DNA of 64,000 bases from Ancylobacter sonchi (GTDB taxonomy: Bacteria; Pseudomonadota; Alphaproteobacteria; Rhizobiales; Xanthobacteraceae), in contig NZ_JAHBGF010000020.1 of assembly GCF_018390695.1 (NCBI RefSeq), positions 62,001 to 126,000 on the forward strand, given 5' to 3'. This document shows positions 8,731 through 16,755 of this stretch, in pieces. The position numbers and the translations under genes are program-made. The notes under the pieces were generated by a model. It was not told the origin of the DNA. It did no database searches and worked only from the letters and a program-made list of their open reading frames with translations. How positions within the stretch are numbered: position 1 is the stretch's first letter; each line of letters starts with the position of its first letter.

Positions 8731-11447
8731 ATAGTCTCCGCCGGCTCGGCCGGGATCAGGGCGTAGAGTTCGTCCGCCTTGAACGGGGTGGCGCGCAGCC
8801 GCACGCCGGTGGCGTCGAAGATGGCGTTGGCGAGCGCCGGCGCCACCGGATTGTAGGGGCTCTCGCTCATCGACTTGGCGCCGAGCGGGCCGAGAGTGTC
8901 ATAGGTATCGGCAAAGAACACCTCGGTACGCGGCACATCGGCGAAAGTGGGGATGTGATAGCCGCGAAAGGTCGGGTTGGCGACGGCCCCCGCCGCGTCC
9001 ACCAGCAGGTGCTCATACAGCGCCGCGCCGATCGCCTGGGCGACGCCGCCCTCTATTTGGCCGCGGCACTGCATCGGGTTGACCACCGTGCCGGCATCGG
9101 CAGCATGCAGCGAGCGCAGCAGCCGGATCTCGCCGGAGCGGCGGTGCACGGCGACCTCGAACCCCTGGACGTTGAAGGCGACCGAGCGGGGCGAGCCGTC
9201 GGCGCGCCCTTCCGCCTCCAGCGGGGCGAGATCGGCGAGCGGGATGCGCGCCGCGCCGGCGACGACATGCCCGCCCTCGACGCGGCAGTGATCGGTGACG
9301 GTGCCGGCGCGGGCGGCGGCCCGGGCGAGCAACTGCCCGAGCAGTTCCTGCGCAGCGCGCCTTGTGGCCTCGCCGGCGACCACCGTGCCGGTCGAGCCAT
9401 AGGCGCCGGTATCATGAGCCACATGGTCGGTGTCGGACTGGCGGATGACGATGTCGGCGCCGGTGACGCCCAAAACGGTGGCGGCGATCTGCCCGTGCAC
9501 GGTGGTGGTGCCGTTGCCGAATTCGGCGGTGCCGACCCTCAGCTCGAAGCGGCCTTCCGCGGTGAGCGCGATCCGGCTCATGCCGACATGGCCGCGCGGC
9601 GGCACGGTGTCGATCATCGACGCCGCCATGCCGCGCCCGACCAGCCAGTCCGGGCCCATATCCGGCTTCGGCGGGTCCTTCAGCGCCGCCTCGACGCTAT
9701 CGAGGCACTGGTCGAGGCCGTAGGAGCCGAACTCGACATCGTGCGGGTGGTCGTCATAGGCGAGGAGCGCGTCTCCGGGCACGATGACGTTGCGCCGCCG
9801 CAGCGCGAACGGATCGATGCCGAGCCGGTGCGCCACCTCGTCCATCGCCGATTCCACCGCGAAGATGGTCTGGCTGAGGCCGTAGCCGCGAAAGGCGCCG
9901 CTCGGCGGGGTGTTGGTGTAGACGGCATAGCCATCCACCCGCTTGTTGGCGCAGCGATACAGGGTGAGGCACTCATTGGCGCCGTGGAACAGCACGCCGG
10001 GGCCGTGATTGCCATAGGCGCCGGTGTTCGACACCACCTTGAGGCCGAGCGCGGTCAGGGTGCCGTCCCGCTTCGCCCCGACCGTCACCTCGACGGTCAT
10101 CGGGTGGCGGCAGGTGGAAGCGGCGAACTGCTCGGCGCGGGTATATTCCAGCTTCACCGGCCGGCCGGTCTTGAACACGGCGAGTGCCACGATGTCCTCG
10201 ACCAGCATCTCCTGCTTGCCGCCGAAGCCGCCGCCGACCCGCTCGGTGACCACGCGCACCTGGTCGCGCGGCAGGCCGTACAGGCTGGCGAGCGCGTCGC
10301 GGGTGAGGAAGGGCGTCTGCGAGGAGGTGCGGATGACCAGCCGGCCCTCGGCATCGCGCCAGCCGATGGCGCCGTGGGTCTCCAGATGCGCGTGCTGGAC
10401 CCGCTGGGTGGCGTAGCCTGCGGTGAAGACGAGGTCGGCGCCGGCGAGCCCGTCGGCCAGCGAGCCGATCTCGCCATGCAGCTCGGCGACGATGTTGCGG
10501 GTTGGGTTGGCGATGCGGGAGGCGGCCGGCTTGTCGTGCAGCACCGGCGCGCCGGGGGCCATCGACTCCACCGGATCGAACACGGCGGGCAACAGCTCGT
10601 ACTCAACGCGGATCAGCGCGCAGGCGGCCTCGGCGACCGCCTCGCTCTCGGCGACCACGGCGGCGACGCGCTGGCCGACATGGCGGATCACCGGATCGAG
10701 CACGCTTGTGTCGTCGACATCGTCGGTGACGTGGTGGTGGCGGGCGGTGGAGAACAGCGCCGCCGGCGCGTCTTCATGGGTGAGCACCGCGATCACGCCG
10801 GGCAAGGCGCGCGCGGCGGCGGCGTCGATGGCGACGATCCGCGCATGGGCGTGCGGCGCGCGCAGGATCTTCATATGCGCGAGACCGGCGAGCTCGCCCT
10901 CCGGCGCGACATCCATGGTGTAGCGGGCGCGGCCGGTGACGACCGCCGGGCCGGCGGGGGCCGGCAGGCTGCGGCCGAAGCCGGCCCCGGCGATGTCGGC
11001 CTCGACATGGGCGATGCCGTCCACCGCGTCGGCGATGGCGCGATAGCCGGTACAACGGCACAGATTGCCCTTCAGTGCCTGCGGCAGGTCGCGACGCTGC
11101 GCCTGGTCGAGCGCGGCGGCGGTCATCACCATGCCCGCCGTGCAGAAGCCGCACTGATAGCCCTGGGCGTCGAGGAAGGCCTGCTGCATCGGGTGGAGCG
11201 CGCCGCCCTCGTCCAGCCCCTCGATGGTGGTGACGCGGGCGCCCTCGGCGCGGAAGGCGGGGTAGAGGCAGGAATGCACCGGCCGCCCGTCGACATGCAC
11301 GGTGCAGGCGCCGCAATCGCCGGCGTCGCAGCCCTTCTTGACGCCGAACCAGCCGAGCTCGCGCAGCAGGGTGCGCAGGCACTGGCCGGGACGTGGCGCG
11401 GCGGCGACCTCCCGGCCGTTGACGACGAGGTTCATGGGGCGATTCAT
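8727..11447 (-). CDS. Xanthine dehydrogenase, fused [2Fe-2S] and molybdopterin chain
   Basis: The first about 150 residues hold two [2Fe-2S] clusters: plant-ferredoxin type (CDAGDCGACTVHVDGRPVHSC) and the four-Cys domain (CGFCTAGM, CRCTG). The rest is a molybdenum hydroxylase domain with RVGGGFGGKQE, AFRGYGLSQTIFA and a C-terminal GAKSMSESPYNP segment where the active-site Glu is expected. Classic XdhA carries Fe-S plus FAD and XdhB carries Mo; here Fe-S is fused to Mo and FAD is a separate gene (4-base overlap with its end). The guanine deaminase, urate oxidase and HIU neighbours support xanthine/hypoxanthine as substrate. No xdhC (Mo cofactor insertion chaperone) is in the window. Confidence 0.9.
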   Translation of the reverse strand: MNRPMNLVVNGREVAAAPRPGQCLRTLLRELGWFGVKKGCDAGDCGACTVHVDGRPVHSCLYPAFRAEGARVTTIEGLDEGGALHPMQQAFLDAQGYQCGFCTAGMVMTAAALDQAQRRDLPQALKGNLCRCTGYRAIADAVDGIAHVEADIAGAGFGRSLPAPAGPAVVTGRARYTMDVAPEGELAGLAHMKILRAPHAHARIVAIDAAAARALPGVIAVLTHEDAPAALFSTARHHHVTDDVDDTSVLDPVIRHVGQRVAAVVAESEAVAEAACALIRVEYELLPAVFDPVESMAPGAPVLHDKPAASRIANPTRNIVAELHGEIGSLADGLAGADLVFTAGYATQRVQHAHLETHGAIGWRDAEGRLVIRTSSQTPFLTRDALASLYGLPRDQVRVVTERVGGGFGGKQEMLVEDIVALAVFKTGRPVKLEYTRAEQFAASTCRHPMTVEVTVGAKRDGTLTALGLKVVSNTGAYGNHGPGVLFHGANECLTLYRCANKRVDGYAVYTNTPPSGAFRGYGLSQTIFAVESAMDEVAHRLGIDPFALRRRNVIVPGDALLAYDDHPHDVEFGSYGLDQCLDSVEAALKDPPKPDMGPDWLVGRGMAASMIDTVPPRGHVGMSRIALTAEGRFELRVGTAEFGNGTTTVHGQIAATVLGVTGADIVIRQSDTDHVAHDTGAYGSTGTVVAGEATRRAAQELLGQLLARAAARAGTVTDHCRVEGGHVVAGAARIPLADLAPLEAEGRADGSPRSVAFNVQGFEVAVHRRSGEIRLLRSLHAADAGTVVNPMQCRGQIEGGVAQAIGAALYEHLLVDAAGAVANPTFRGYHIPTFADVPRTEVFFADTYDTLGPLGAKSMSESPYNPVAPALANAIFDATGVRLRATPFKADELYALIPAEPAETI

Positions 11448-12268
11448 GGGGCGGCCTCCAGCAGCTCGGCGTGGATCTCCCCGGCGAACAGGCGGGTCAT
11501 GTGGCGCCGCCAGTCGGGCCGTCCGTGGACGTCGTCATAATACAGCGCCTGCGGGATCGCGTCGGCGAGCCGGGCGTCGAGCGCGACGCGGTCCGGCGGC
11601 GTCGGAAAATCCAGCCGCAACGGCCGCCTTGTCGCCGCCGTCACCGTCAGCTGGAAGCTGCCGTCGCGGCCGAGCGTGCCGATCAGCAGCACGCCGGAGC
11701 GGCCGAGCGGGGTCAGCGAGGCCCGGCGGAAGGCGACGCGCCGGGCGAGCGCCGCCGCCGGCACTTCGAGGCCGCGCAGGCACTCGCCGGGCGCGAGCGC
11801 GGTGTCGCGCGGGCCGCGCACCAGCTCCGGCACCGACAGAAGCCGCTCGCCGCCCCCGGCGGTCCAGACGAGGCAGCGCGCATCGAGCGCGGTGGCGAGC
11901 GAGATCATCGGCCCCGCCGGCAGGCCGAGGCAGATATTGCCGCCCACCGTCGCCATGTTCCACACCTTGAACGAGGCGAGGAAGGCGCGGCAGCACTCGC
12001 CGATCAGCGGCGCCGCCGTCCAGCCGGCCGGCGCCTCGAAGGCGTAGAGCTCGGCGATGGTGCAGGTGGCGGCGATGTCGAGCCCGCCGGGGCCGGCCAC
12101 CAGCGGCGTCCAGTCGAGCCCCGGCAGGTCGATCAGCCGGGTGAGCCCCGGCTGCGGTTCGGAAAACAGGAAGGTGCCGCCGCCGAGGAAGGCGTCGCCG
12201 GCCCGGGGCTGGCCGATCTCGCCGCGCCGGCGCGGGCGCTGCACATCGGTGACGGTGTTGATGTCCAT
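11444..12268 (-). CDS. Xanthine dehydrogenase FAD-binding subunit
   Basis: The 274-residue protein has the FAD-binding fold of CO dehydrogenase/xanthine dehydrogenase medium subunits: GGGTFLFSEPQPGLTRLIDL near residue 28, AACTIAEL, and VGGNICLGLPAGPM (the FAD pyrophosphate site). The C-terminal CODH-type domain follows. It would accept electrons from the Fe-S clusters of the fused large chain and pass them to NAD+. Its stop overlaps the start of that chain by 4 bases, and it begins 12 bases after urate oxidase, so it belongs to the same operon. Confidence 0.9.
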   Translation of the reverse strand: MDINTVTDVQRPRRRGEIGQPRAGDAFLGGGTFLFSEPQPGLTRLIDLPGLDWTPLVAGPGGLDIAATCTIAELYAFEAPAGWTAAPLIGECCRAFLASFKVWNMATVGGNICLGLPAGPMISLATALDARCLVWTAGGGERLLSVPELVRGPRDTALAPGECLRGLEVPAAALARRVAFRRASLTPLGRSGVLLIGTLGRDGSFQLTVTAATRRPLRLDFPTPPDRVALDARLADAIPQALYYDDVHGRPDWRRHMTRLFAGEIHAELLEAAP

Positions 12269-12280
12269 GACGCCGCTGCC

Positions 12281-13120
12281 TCAGCCGCGGGCTATGGTGC
12301 ACTCGATCTGGCCGTGCGGCTCGTCGGTGGGGATGAACACCTGCCCGTCGAAGGCGCGGTCGAACGGCGACAGATCGATGGGCAGATAGTGCTTGTTGGG
12401 GCAGGCGATGCTGATCTCGGCGATCTCCGGCACCGCCGCCAGCATCGCCTCGCCCATGAGGTAGAGCGTGTTCTGCACGCCCGGGCTGTAGGTAGTGGCG
12501 AATACCTTCAGCGCCTCGGCGAGCGCGGTGGCGTTTGCCTGAGCATAGGAGGCCGGTGCCGCGGACCAGCGCCAGCTGGCCTCCATCGCGGTGGCGAACA
12601 GGCGGTCGGCGGTCGGCTTCAGCGTGGTCGCCTCGTCGAACCAGTAGTCCTCCCAGCCGGAGGCGGTGGTCTTCAGGAAGGTGAAGCCGGCAACGCCGGA
12701 GGCGAGGGTCGCGCCGTCGCGGGAGGCGGTGAGCTTCACGAAGGGACGGCCATTGCCGTCGAGCACGAAGGAATGGTCGTGCGGGGCGCCGTCGACGGCG
12801 ATGCGCGCCCATTTGGTCTCGCTGGCGGTGATCTCCACCGTGTCGACATGGTCGTAGCGGTCGAGGAAGTACTGGGCGAGCACCCGGCAATAGTCCTCGT
12901 TGTCGAGGCCGACATTGTCGCGGGCGACGATGTTGACGATGTTCTTGATCGAATCGGTGGCGATGACGCTGCGGTTGTCGCCCTCGGTATAGGCGGCCTC
13001 GAACGCGCCGGTGAGCATGCACTGGACCGTCAGCTCGCGCACCTCGTGGCGGGGCGTGTCGCGCTGGACGCGCATGATGCGCACGCGGCCCTTGCCGTAG
13101 CTGTTGCGGATCAGCGGCAT
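12281..13120 (-). CDS. pucL: Urate oxidase (uricase)
   Basis: Cofactor-free uricase converting urate and O2 to 5-hydroxyisourate and H2O2. The 279-residue protein has tandem T-fold motifs: NSYGKGRVRIMRV and TDSIKNIV at the N-terminus, TASRDGATLASGVAGFTFLKTT in the middle, YSPGVQNTLYLMGEA, and the C-terminal NKHYLPIDLSPF signature. I chose ATG 13120 because AGGGAGA sits 6-12 bases upstream and the homologous N-terminus begins there; a longer frame to 13252 has no support. It appears to be the first gene of the purine operon, which runs toward the left. Confidence 0.94.
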   Translation of the reverse strand: MPLIRNSYGKGRVRIMRVQRDTPRHEVRELTVQCMLTGAFEAAYTEGDNRSVIATDSIKNIVNIVARDNVGLDNEDYCRVLAQYFLDRYDHVDTVEITASETKWARIAVDGAPHDHSFVLDGNGRPFVKLTASRDGATLASGVAGFTFLKTTASGWEDYWFDEATTLKPTADRLFATAMEASWRWSAAPASYAQANATALAEALKVFATTYSPGVQNTLYLMGEAMLAAVPEIAEISIACPNKHYLPIDLSPFDRAFDGQVFIPTDEPHGQIECTIARG

Positions 13121-13220
13121 GTCGGTCTCCCTTGCTTCGGCCCCGGCACGGGCGAAGCAATGCTCATGCCGGTACCGTGCGGTCTCCTGCGTCGCGACGC
13201 ACTGGGAGGCAGCTTTGGCG

Positions 13221-13240
13221 ATTGCGGGCGCGCCCGCAAT
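13221..13240. promoter_or_regulatory. Perfect 20-base palindrome upstream of urate oxidase
   Basis: A perfect inverted repeat (ATTGCGGGCG followed by its complement) lies 100 bases before the urate oxidase start and 80 bases after the HPP-family stop. It could be an operator for the purine operon or a GC-rich stem ending the HPP transcript. No T-run follows on either strand, which argues against an intrinsic terminator. The assignment is open. Confidence 0.35.
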
Positions 13241-13320
13241 GCGCAAACGCAAAATGCCGCAGGCGGGTGGTCATTATGTGGGCGGTCGTTTCCGCCGCCC
13301 GCATGTGACGTCGCGAAGGA

Positions 13321-13809
13321 TCAGGGTGCCTTCAGCGGATAGGTCGTGCCGGTGAGCCGGTGGAACACGGCGGCGATCACCACCAGGCTGACCGAGCCGA
13401 TCAGCACCGGCATCACCAGGAAGCCCCAGCTCGGGTCGGCGGCGAACACCAGCAGCGGGTCGGCGCCGGCCGGCGGGTGGGTGACGCGCAGCAGCGCCAT
13501 CAGCGTGATGGCGAGGCCGACGGCGAGCGCCGCCGCCCACCACGTGCCCGGCAGCACCATGTGCAGGGCAATGGCGACCGCGCTCGACAGCACATGGCCG
13601 CCGACCACGTTCATCGGCTGCGACAGCGGGCTGCCCGGCACCGAGAACAGCAGTACGCAGCTGGCGCCGAACGGCGCCATGAGCAGCGGCACGCCGGCAT
13701 GCAGGCTGAAGGCGCCGGTGACGCCGATGGCGGCGAGGCCACCGAGGCCGGCCAGCATGGCGATGTGCGGCCGGTGCGGCGGCTGATGGCGGACGAAGAA
13801 ATGACGCAT
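13321..13809 (-). CDS. HPP-family integral membrane protein
   Basis: The 162-residue protein has four predicted membrane helices and the HPP-family hallmark LRVTHPPAGADPL (about residues 105-118), plus APFGASCVLLFS and a QPMNVVGGH loop. Some plant and cyanobacterial HPP proteins transport nitrite; the substrate here is unknown. Start ATG 13809 was chosen because the conserved region begins directly after it; the longer frame reaching 15003 is antisense to the SDR gene. It lies 200 bases upstream of the purine operon on the same strand and could be cotranscribed with it. Confidence 0.8.
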   Translation of the reverse strand: MRHFFVRHQPPHRPHIAMLAGLGGLAAIGVTGAFSLHAGVPLLMAPFGASCVLLFSVPGSPLSQPMNVVGGHVLSSAVAIALHMVLPGTWWAAALAVGLAITLMALLRVTHPPAGADPLLVFAADPSWGFLVMPVLIGSVSLVVIAAVFHRLTGTTYPLKAP

Positions 13810-14115
13810 GATGTCTGCCCCGGTGGGGCTCCTGACGTAGGAGGCGCCCGGCCGCTCGGAGCCGGCGGGCTGCCCGGAAGGATCGGTGCGTGCGATCTCG
13901 CGGGGGATCGGCGTTGGCGGCGCGTCCCGTTCTGCGGCGGGGGCCGTCTCGCCTGTTGTCTGCGCCGATCGGTACAGGCGCGGCCCGGCTACCGTCAAGC
14001 CCGGGGCGATGACAGGCGCAACCAAGATCGGGTGGCGCGTGCCGGCGGAAAGGCGCAGAGGGGAGGCTGCCCGACATTCCGGGGCCATCCGGCCCCTCCG
14101 AGGAGACATGCCGCC
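13810..14115. other. Divergent intergenic region (HPP protein / SDR)
   Basis: This 306-base non-coding gap must hold both divergent promoters. I can point only to a perfect GGGGCC-ATCC-GGCCCC hairpin at 14081-14096, ending 4 bases before the SDR ribosome-binding site (GAGGAG), where it could affect translation. No convincing operator was seen. Confidence 0.4.
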
Positions 14116-14922
14116 ATGAACGCAGAACACCCGGCTTCCGCCCCCGTCGCGGCCCTCCGCGCGCCGTTCCGGCTCGACGGACGGGTGGCGCTCGTCACCG
14201 GCTCGGCGCGCGGGCTCGGCTTCGAGATGGCGAAGGCGCTGGCGCTGGCCGGGGCGCGAGTGGCGATCAACGGGCGTGATACCGGCCGGCTCGCCGCCGC
14301 GGCGCAGGCGCTGACCGCGTCGACCGGCGGCGAGGTGGAGGCGCTGGCCTTCGACGTCGCCGACCGCGCGGCGGCCTCGGCGGCGATGGAAGGGCTGCAT
14401 GCGCGCCACGGCCGGCTGGACATCCTCGTCAACAATGTCGGCGCCCGCGACCGGCGCGCCCTGAAGGACTTCACGGCGGAGGACGCCGAGCGGCTGCTCG
14501 CCACCGACCTGCTGGCGCCGATGCTGCTGGCGCGGCAGGCGGCCGGCTACATGGTGGCGCAGGGGCATGGGCGGCTGATCACCGTCACCTCCATCGCCGG
14601 GCAGGTCGCCAACCGCAACGACCCGGTCTACACCGCCGCCAAGGCCGGGCTGGCCGGCCTGATGCGGGCGATGGCGGTCGATTATGCCCGCGACGGCGTG
14701 ACCAGCAACGCCATCGCCCCCGGCATGTTCGCCACCGAGACCAATCAGGGGCTGGTGGACGACGCCGCCTTCTCCGCCTTCGTCGACGTGCGGGTGCCGC
14801 TGGGCCGCTGGGGGCGGCCGCACGAGATCGGCGCGGCGGCGGTGTTCCTCGCCTCCGACGAGGCCTCCTTCGTCAACGGCCACGTGCTGGTGGTCGATGG
14901 CGGGCAGACCGTGCGCATGTAG
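14116..14922 (+). CDS. SDR family NAD(P)-dependent oxidoreductase
   Basis: The 268-residue classical short-chain dehydrogenase has a cofactor motif TGSARGLG (about residue 27), NNVG, a catalytic Ser in TVTSIAG, YTAAK (Tyr-xxx-Lys) and the C-terminal NGHVLVVDGGQTVRM. The segment VALVTGSARGLG...VAINGRD resembles gluconate 5-dehydrogenase (IdnO) proteins, whose Arg after NG favours NADP, but the substrate is not certain. AGGAG lies about 10 bases before the ATG. TenA follows 79 bases downstream on the same strand, so the two may be cotranscribed. Confidence 0.85.
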   Translation: MNAEHPASAPVAALRAPFRLDGRVALVTGSARGLGFEMAKALALAGARVAINGRDTGRLAAAAQALTASTGGEVEALAFDVADRAAASAAMEGLHARHGRLDILVNNVGARDRRALKDFTAEDAERLLATDLLAPMLLARQAAGYMVAQGHGRLITVTSIAGQVANRNDPVYTAAKAGLAGLMRAMAVDYARDGVTSNAIAPGMFATETNQGLVDDAAFSAFVDVRVPLGRWGRPHEIGAAAVFLASDEASFVNGHVLVVDGGQTVRM

Positions 14923-15001
14923 GACATGCGTCGCCCGCTCTCGACGTCGCGCCCCGGCCGCTCCATACAGCGCCGGCCCGGATGGCGAGAGAGGAAACGA
15001 C

Positions 15002-15658
15002 ATGCCCGGATTCAGCGATCAGCTTCGCGACGACAACATCGAGAACTGGAACGCCGCGACACATCATCGTTTCGTCGACGAGATCTTTCGCGGCGCGGTG
15101 ACTGATGACGCGATGCGCCGCTATCTCGTGCAGGACTACCAGTTCATCGACCGTTTCGTCGCGCTGATCGGTGCCGCCATCGCCACCGCCGACCGCTTCA
15201 CGTCGCGGGTGCGCTTCTCGCAATTCGCCGCGATGATCACCAGCGATGAGAACACCTATTTCCTGCGCGCCTTCGACCGGCTCGGCGTGCCGGCGGAAGA
15301 GCGCGACGCGCCGGCGCTGACCGCGCCGACCCGCGCCTTCCGCGACTTGATGGCGGAAGCGGCGCGCGAGCGCAGCTATGCCGGCTGTCTCGCCGTGCTC
15401 TGCGTCGCCGAATGGCTGTATCTCGACTGGGCGGACCGGCCCGACGCGCCGCTGCCGGACGACTTCGTCCATGCCGAGTGGATCACCCTGCACAACAATG
15501 ATGGTTTCCGTGCCTTCGTGAGCTGGCTGCGCACCGAGCTTGATCGCGCCGGAGCGGCGGCGAACGAAGAAAGCCGGGCCCGCGCCGCCGATCTATTCCG
15601 TCGCGCCGTCGCCTGCGAACGCGAGTTCTTCGATCACGTCTACGACAGCGGCACGTGA
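15002..15658 (+). CDS. tenA: TenA/THI-4 family protein (thiaminase II-like)
   Basis: This all-helical 218-residue protein has the TenA pattern WNAATHHRFVDEI...YLVQDYQFIDRFVALIGAAI...NTYF near the start, an active-site region YAGCLAVLCVAEWLYLDWA (about 120-140) and a C-terminal acidic segment CEREFFDHVYD. TenA enzymes hydrolyse aminopyrimidines during thiamine salvage. Two Cys residues occur in the active-site region; which one matches the catalytic Cys, or whether this is the Glu-type TenA subgroup, needs alignment. GAGAGGAAA precedes the ATG. No other thiamine gene and no TPP riboswitch is seen nearby. Confidence 0.85.
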   Translation: MPGFSDQLRDDNIENWNAATHHRFVDEIFRGAVTDDAMRRYLVQDYQFIDRFVALIGAAIATADRFTSRVRFSQFAAMITSDENTYFLRAFDRLGVPAEERDAPALTAPTRAFRDLMAEAARERSYAGCLAVLCVAEWLYLDWADRPDAPLPDDFVHAEWITLHNNDGFRAFVSWLRTELDRAGAAANEESRARAADLFRRAVACEREFFDHVYDSGT

Positions 15659-16002
15659 ACGACACCCGACAATAGAATCATCTCAGGCTCGGTTGTGTTC
15701 GACGAAAAGAACAATTTTGTTCCAGAAACGCCGCAACGGTTTCGGAATTCGCGAAAGCCAGCGCGTGCAATAGTTCGGCGGCCTCACTGCATCGCTTTGA
15801 AGCAGAATTTACCACCGAACGGAGCGGTCACCATCAGGGGTGCTCAAGCCGCGGATCAACTAGCGCGAGTGACGTTAGGCGAGCCGGATGCCGCCAGTCC
15901 CGGGGGATCTATTTCACGATGAGAAAGATTTTTCACGGTTTTGCTTGTTGACGTTTCTTGCAGAGGTGTTACATCGAATCAAAGCTATTATGGAGAAATA
16001 CG
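15659..16002. other. AT-richer intergenic region upstream of mucR
   Basis: This 344-base gap is more AT-rich than its surroundings, especially 15910-16000. I see no credible ORF or RNA gene. The 3' part should hold the mucR promoter and, since MucR/Ros proteins usually repress their own genes by binding AT-rich DNA with T-A steps, probably its autoregulatory sites. Confidence 0.5.
15948..15975 (+). promoter_or_regulatory. Possible sigma70 promoter of mucR
   Basis: TTGACG at 15948-15953 is a good -35 hexamer. With a 16-base spacer, TACATC at 15970-15975 is a poor -10 (3 of 6 matches). It is followed by the GGAG ribosome-binding site and ATG 16003. Low confidence. Confidence 0.3.
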
Positions 16003-16470
16003 ATGTCTGGCACTGAAGATTCGTCGGTGGATTATCTCGGTCTCACGGCGGATGTGGTTGCCGCTTTCGTCGGCAACAATTCCGTCCCGGCGTCGGAGTT
16101 GCCTGACCTGATCGCGAAGGTGCACACCGCACTGCTTCGCCTCAACACCCCGGCCCCCGTCGTCGTCGAAGAAGTGCTGAAGCCCGCCATTCCGGTGAAG
16201 AAGTCGGTGACCCCGGAGTTCATCGTCTGCTTGGAGGACGGGCTGAAGTTCAAGTCGCTGAAGCGGCACCTGCGCACGAAGTACAACATGACCCCGGAAG
16301 AGTATCGGGCGAAGTGGGGCCTGCCGAACGACTACCCGATGGTCGCCCCGAGCTATGCCGAGGCGCGCTCCAACCTCGCCAAGAAGATGGGCCTCGGCCA
16401 GCAGCGCAAGAAGCCGGCGCCGGTGGCGCCCGCCAAGCCGCGCGGCCGCGCCAAGAAGGTGGCCGCCTGA
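16003..16470 (+). CDS. mucR: MucR/Ros family transcriptional regulator
   Basis: The 155-residue zinc-finger-type regulator has an N-terminal oligomerisation segment ([26 protein letters not shown]), the DNA-binding region [15 protein letters not shown] and [13 protein letters not shown] (about residues 80-110), and a basic Lys/Pro/Ala-rich tail. In canonical Ros the finger is C-x2-C...H-x3-H. Here only the first Cys and one His are in place, with Asp at the second position and Lys-Tyr after RT. This resembles the zinc-reduced MucR forms known from rhizobia. These proteins act as H-NS-like silencers of surface, motility and symbiosis genes. GGAG precedes the start, and a strong terminator follows. 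Confidence 0.92.
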   Translation: MSGTEDSSVDYLGLTADVVAAFVGNNSVPASELPDLIAKVHTALLRLNTPAPVVVEEVLKPAIPVKKSVTPEFIVCLEDGLKFKSLKRHLRTKYNMTPEEYRAKWGLPNDYPMVAPSYAEARSNLAKKMGLGQQRKKPAPVAPAKPRGRAKKVAA

Positions 16471-16472
16471 GC

Positions 16473-16490
16473 GAACCGCCCGGGCGGTTC
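16473..16490. repeat. Perfect 18-base palindrome after mucR
   Basis: GAACCGCCC is followed directly by its reverse complement, 2 bases after the mucR stop. In RNA it would form a hairpin, but with no spacer loop and no T-run. It may assist termination at the stronger terminator about 50 bases downstream. Confidence 0.5.
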
Positions 16491-16536
16491 GATCGCCTGG
16501 ATGCCGCCTATTCGCGGCGAGACGATATGAGTTCAG

Positions 16537-16568
16537 CGGCCGGGCGATTGCCCGGCCGTTGCTTTTTT
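16537..16568 (+). terminator. Rho-independent terminator of mucR
   Basis: The perfect 9-bp stem CGGCCGGGC / GCCCGGCCG with a GATT loop is followed by TTGCTTTTTT. This is the clearest intrinsic terminator in the window, and it ends the mucR transcript. Confidence 0.9.
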
Positions 16569-16648
16569 GGCGGTCGCCACGAAGGTTTGGCACCGGCTCG
16601 CACGGGATTGATTGTACCGGCATAGTTTTGCCGGCTCGTTGGCGCGGC

Positions 16649-16744
16649 GTTGCTTGCGCGGGTGTTACGTACGCGGATGTTTCTTGCGCGGGTGTTGCTT
16701 GCGCCGAGGATACTCGCGCGGGATCAGATACTCGCGCGGGATCA
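16649..16744. repeat. Tandem repeats: four 15-base units then two identical 18-base units
   Basis: Four 15-base units (16649-16663, 16664-16678, 16679-16693, 16694-16708) follow the pattern GTTnCTTGCGCGGGT with some drift. They are followed by two exact copies of GATACTCGCGCGGGATCA (16709-16726 and 16727-16744). They lie between the mucR terminator and the 3' end of the FAD monooxygenase gene. Read in one plus-strand frame they give a pentapeptide-like pattern (AGVTY ADVSC AGVAC) inside a short frame with no gene around it. Origin unknown. Confidence 0.75.
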
Positions 16745-16755
16745 GTCGTGCCGGA

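Noticed and set aside
8955-11540. 861-residue plus-strand frame across the xanthine dehydrogenase gene
   Set aside because: It is the complement of a strongly conserved gene; composition is Arg/Ala/Gly/His shadow sequence with no motif.
14923-15001. TPP riboswitch before tenA
   Set aside because: The 78-base gap lacks the CUGAGA and related conserved THI-box sequences.
13321-15003. 560-residue minus-strand frame ending in the HPP protein
   Set aside because: The upstream two thirds are antisense to the SDR gene, which has intact catalytic motifs and a ribosome-binding site.
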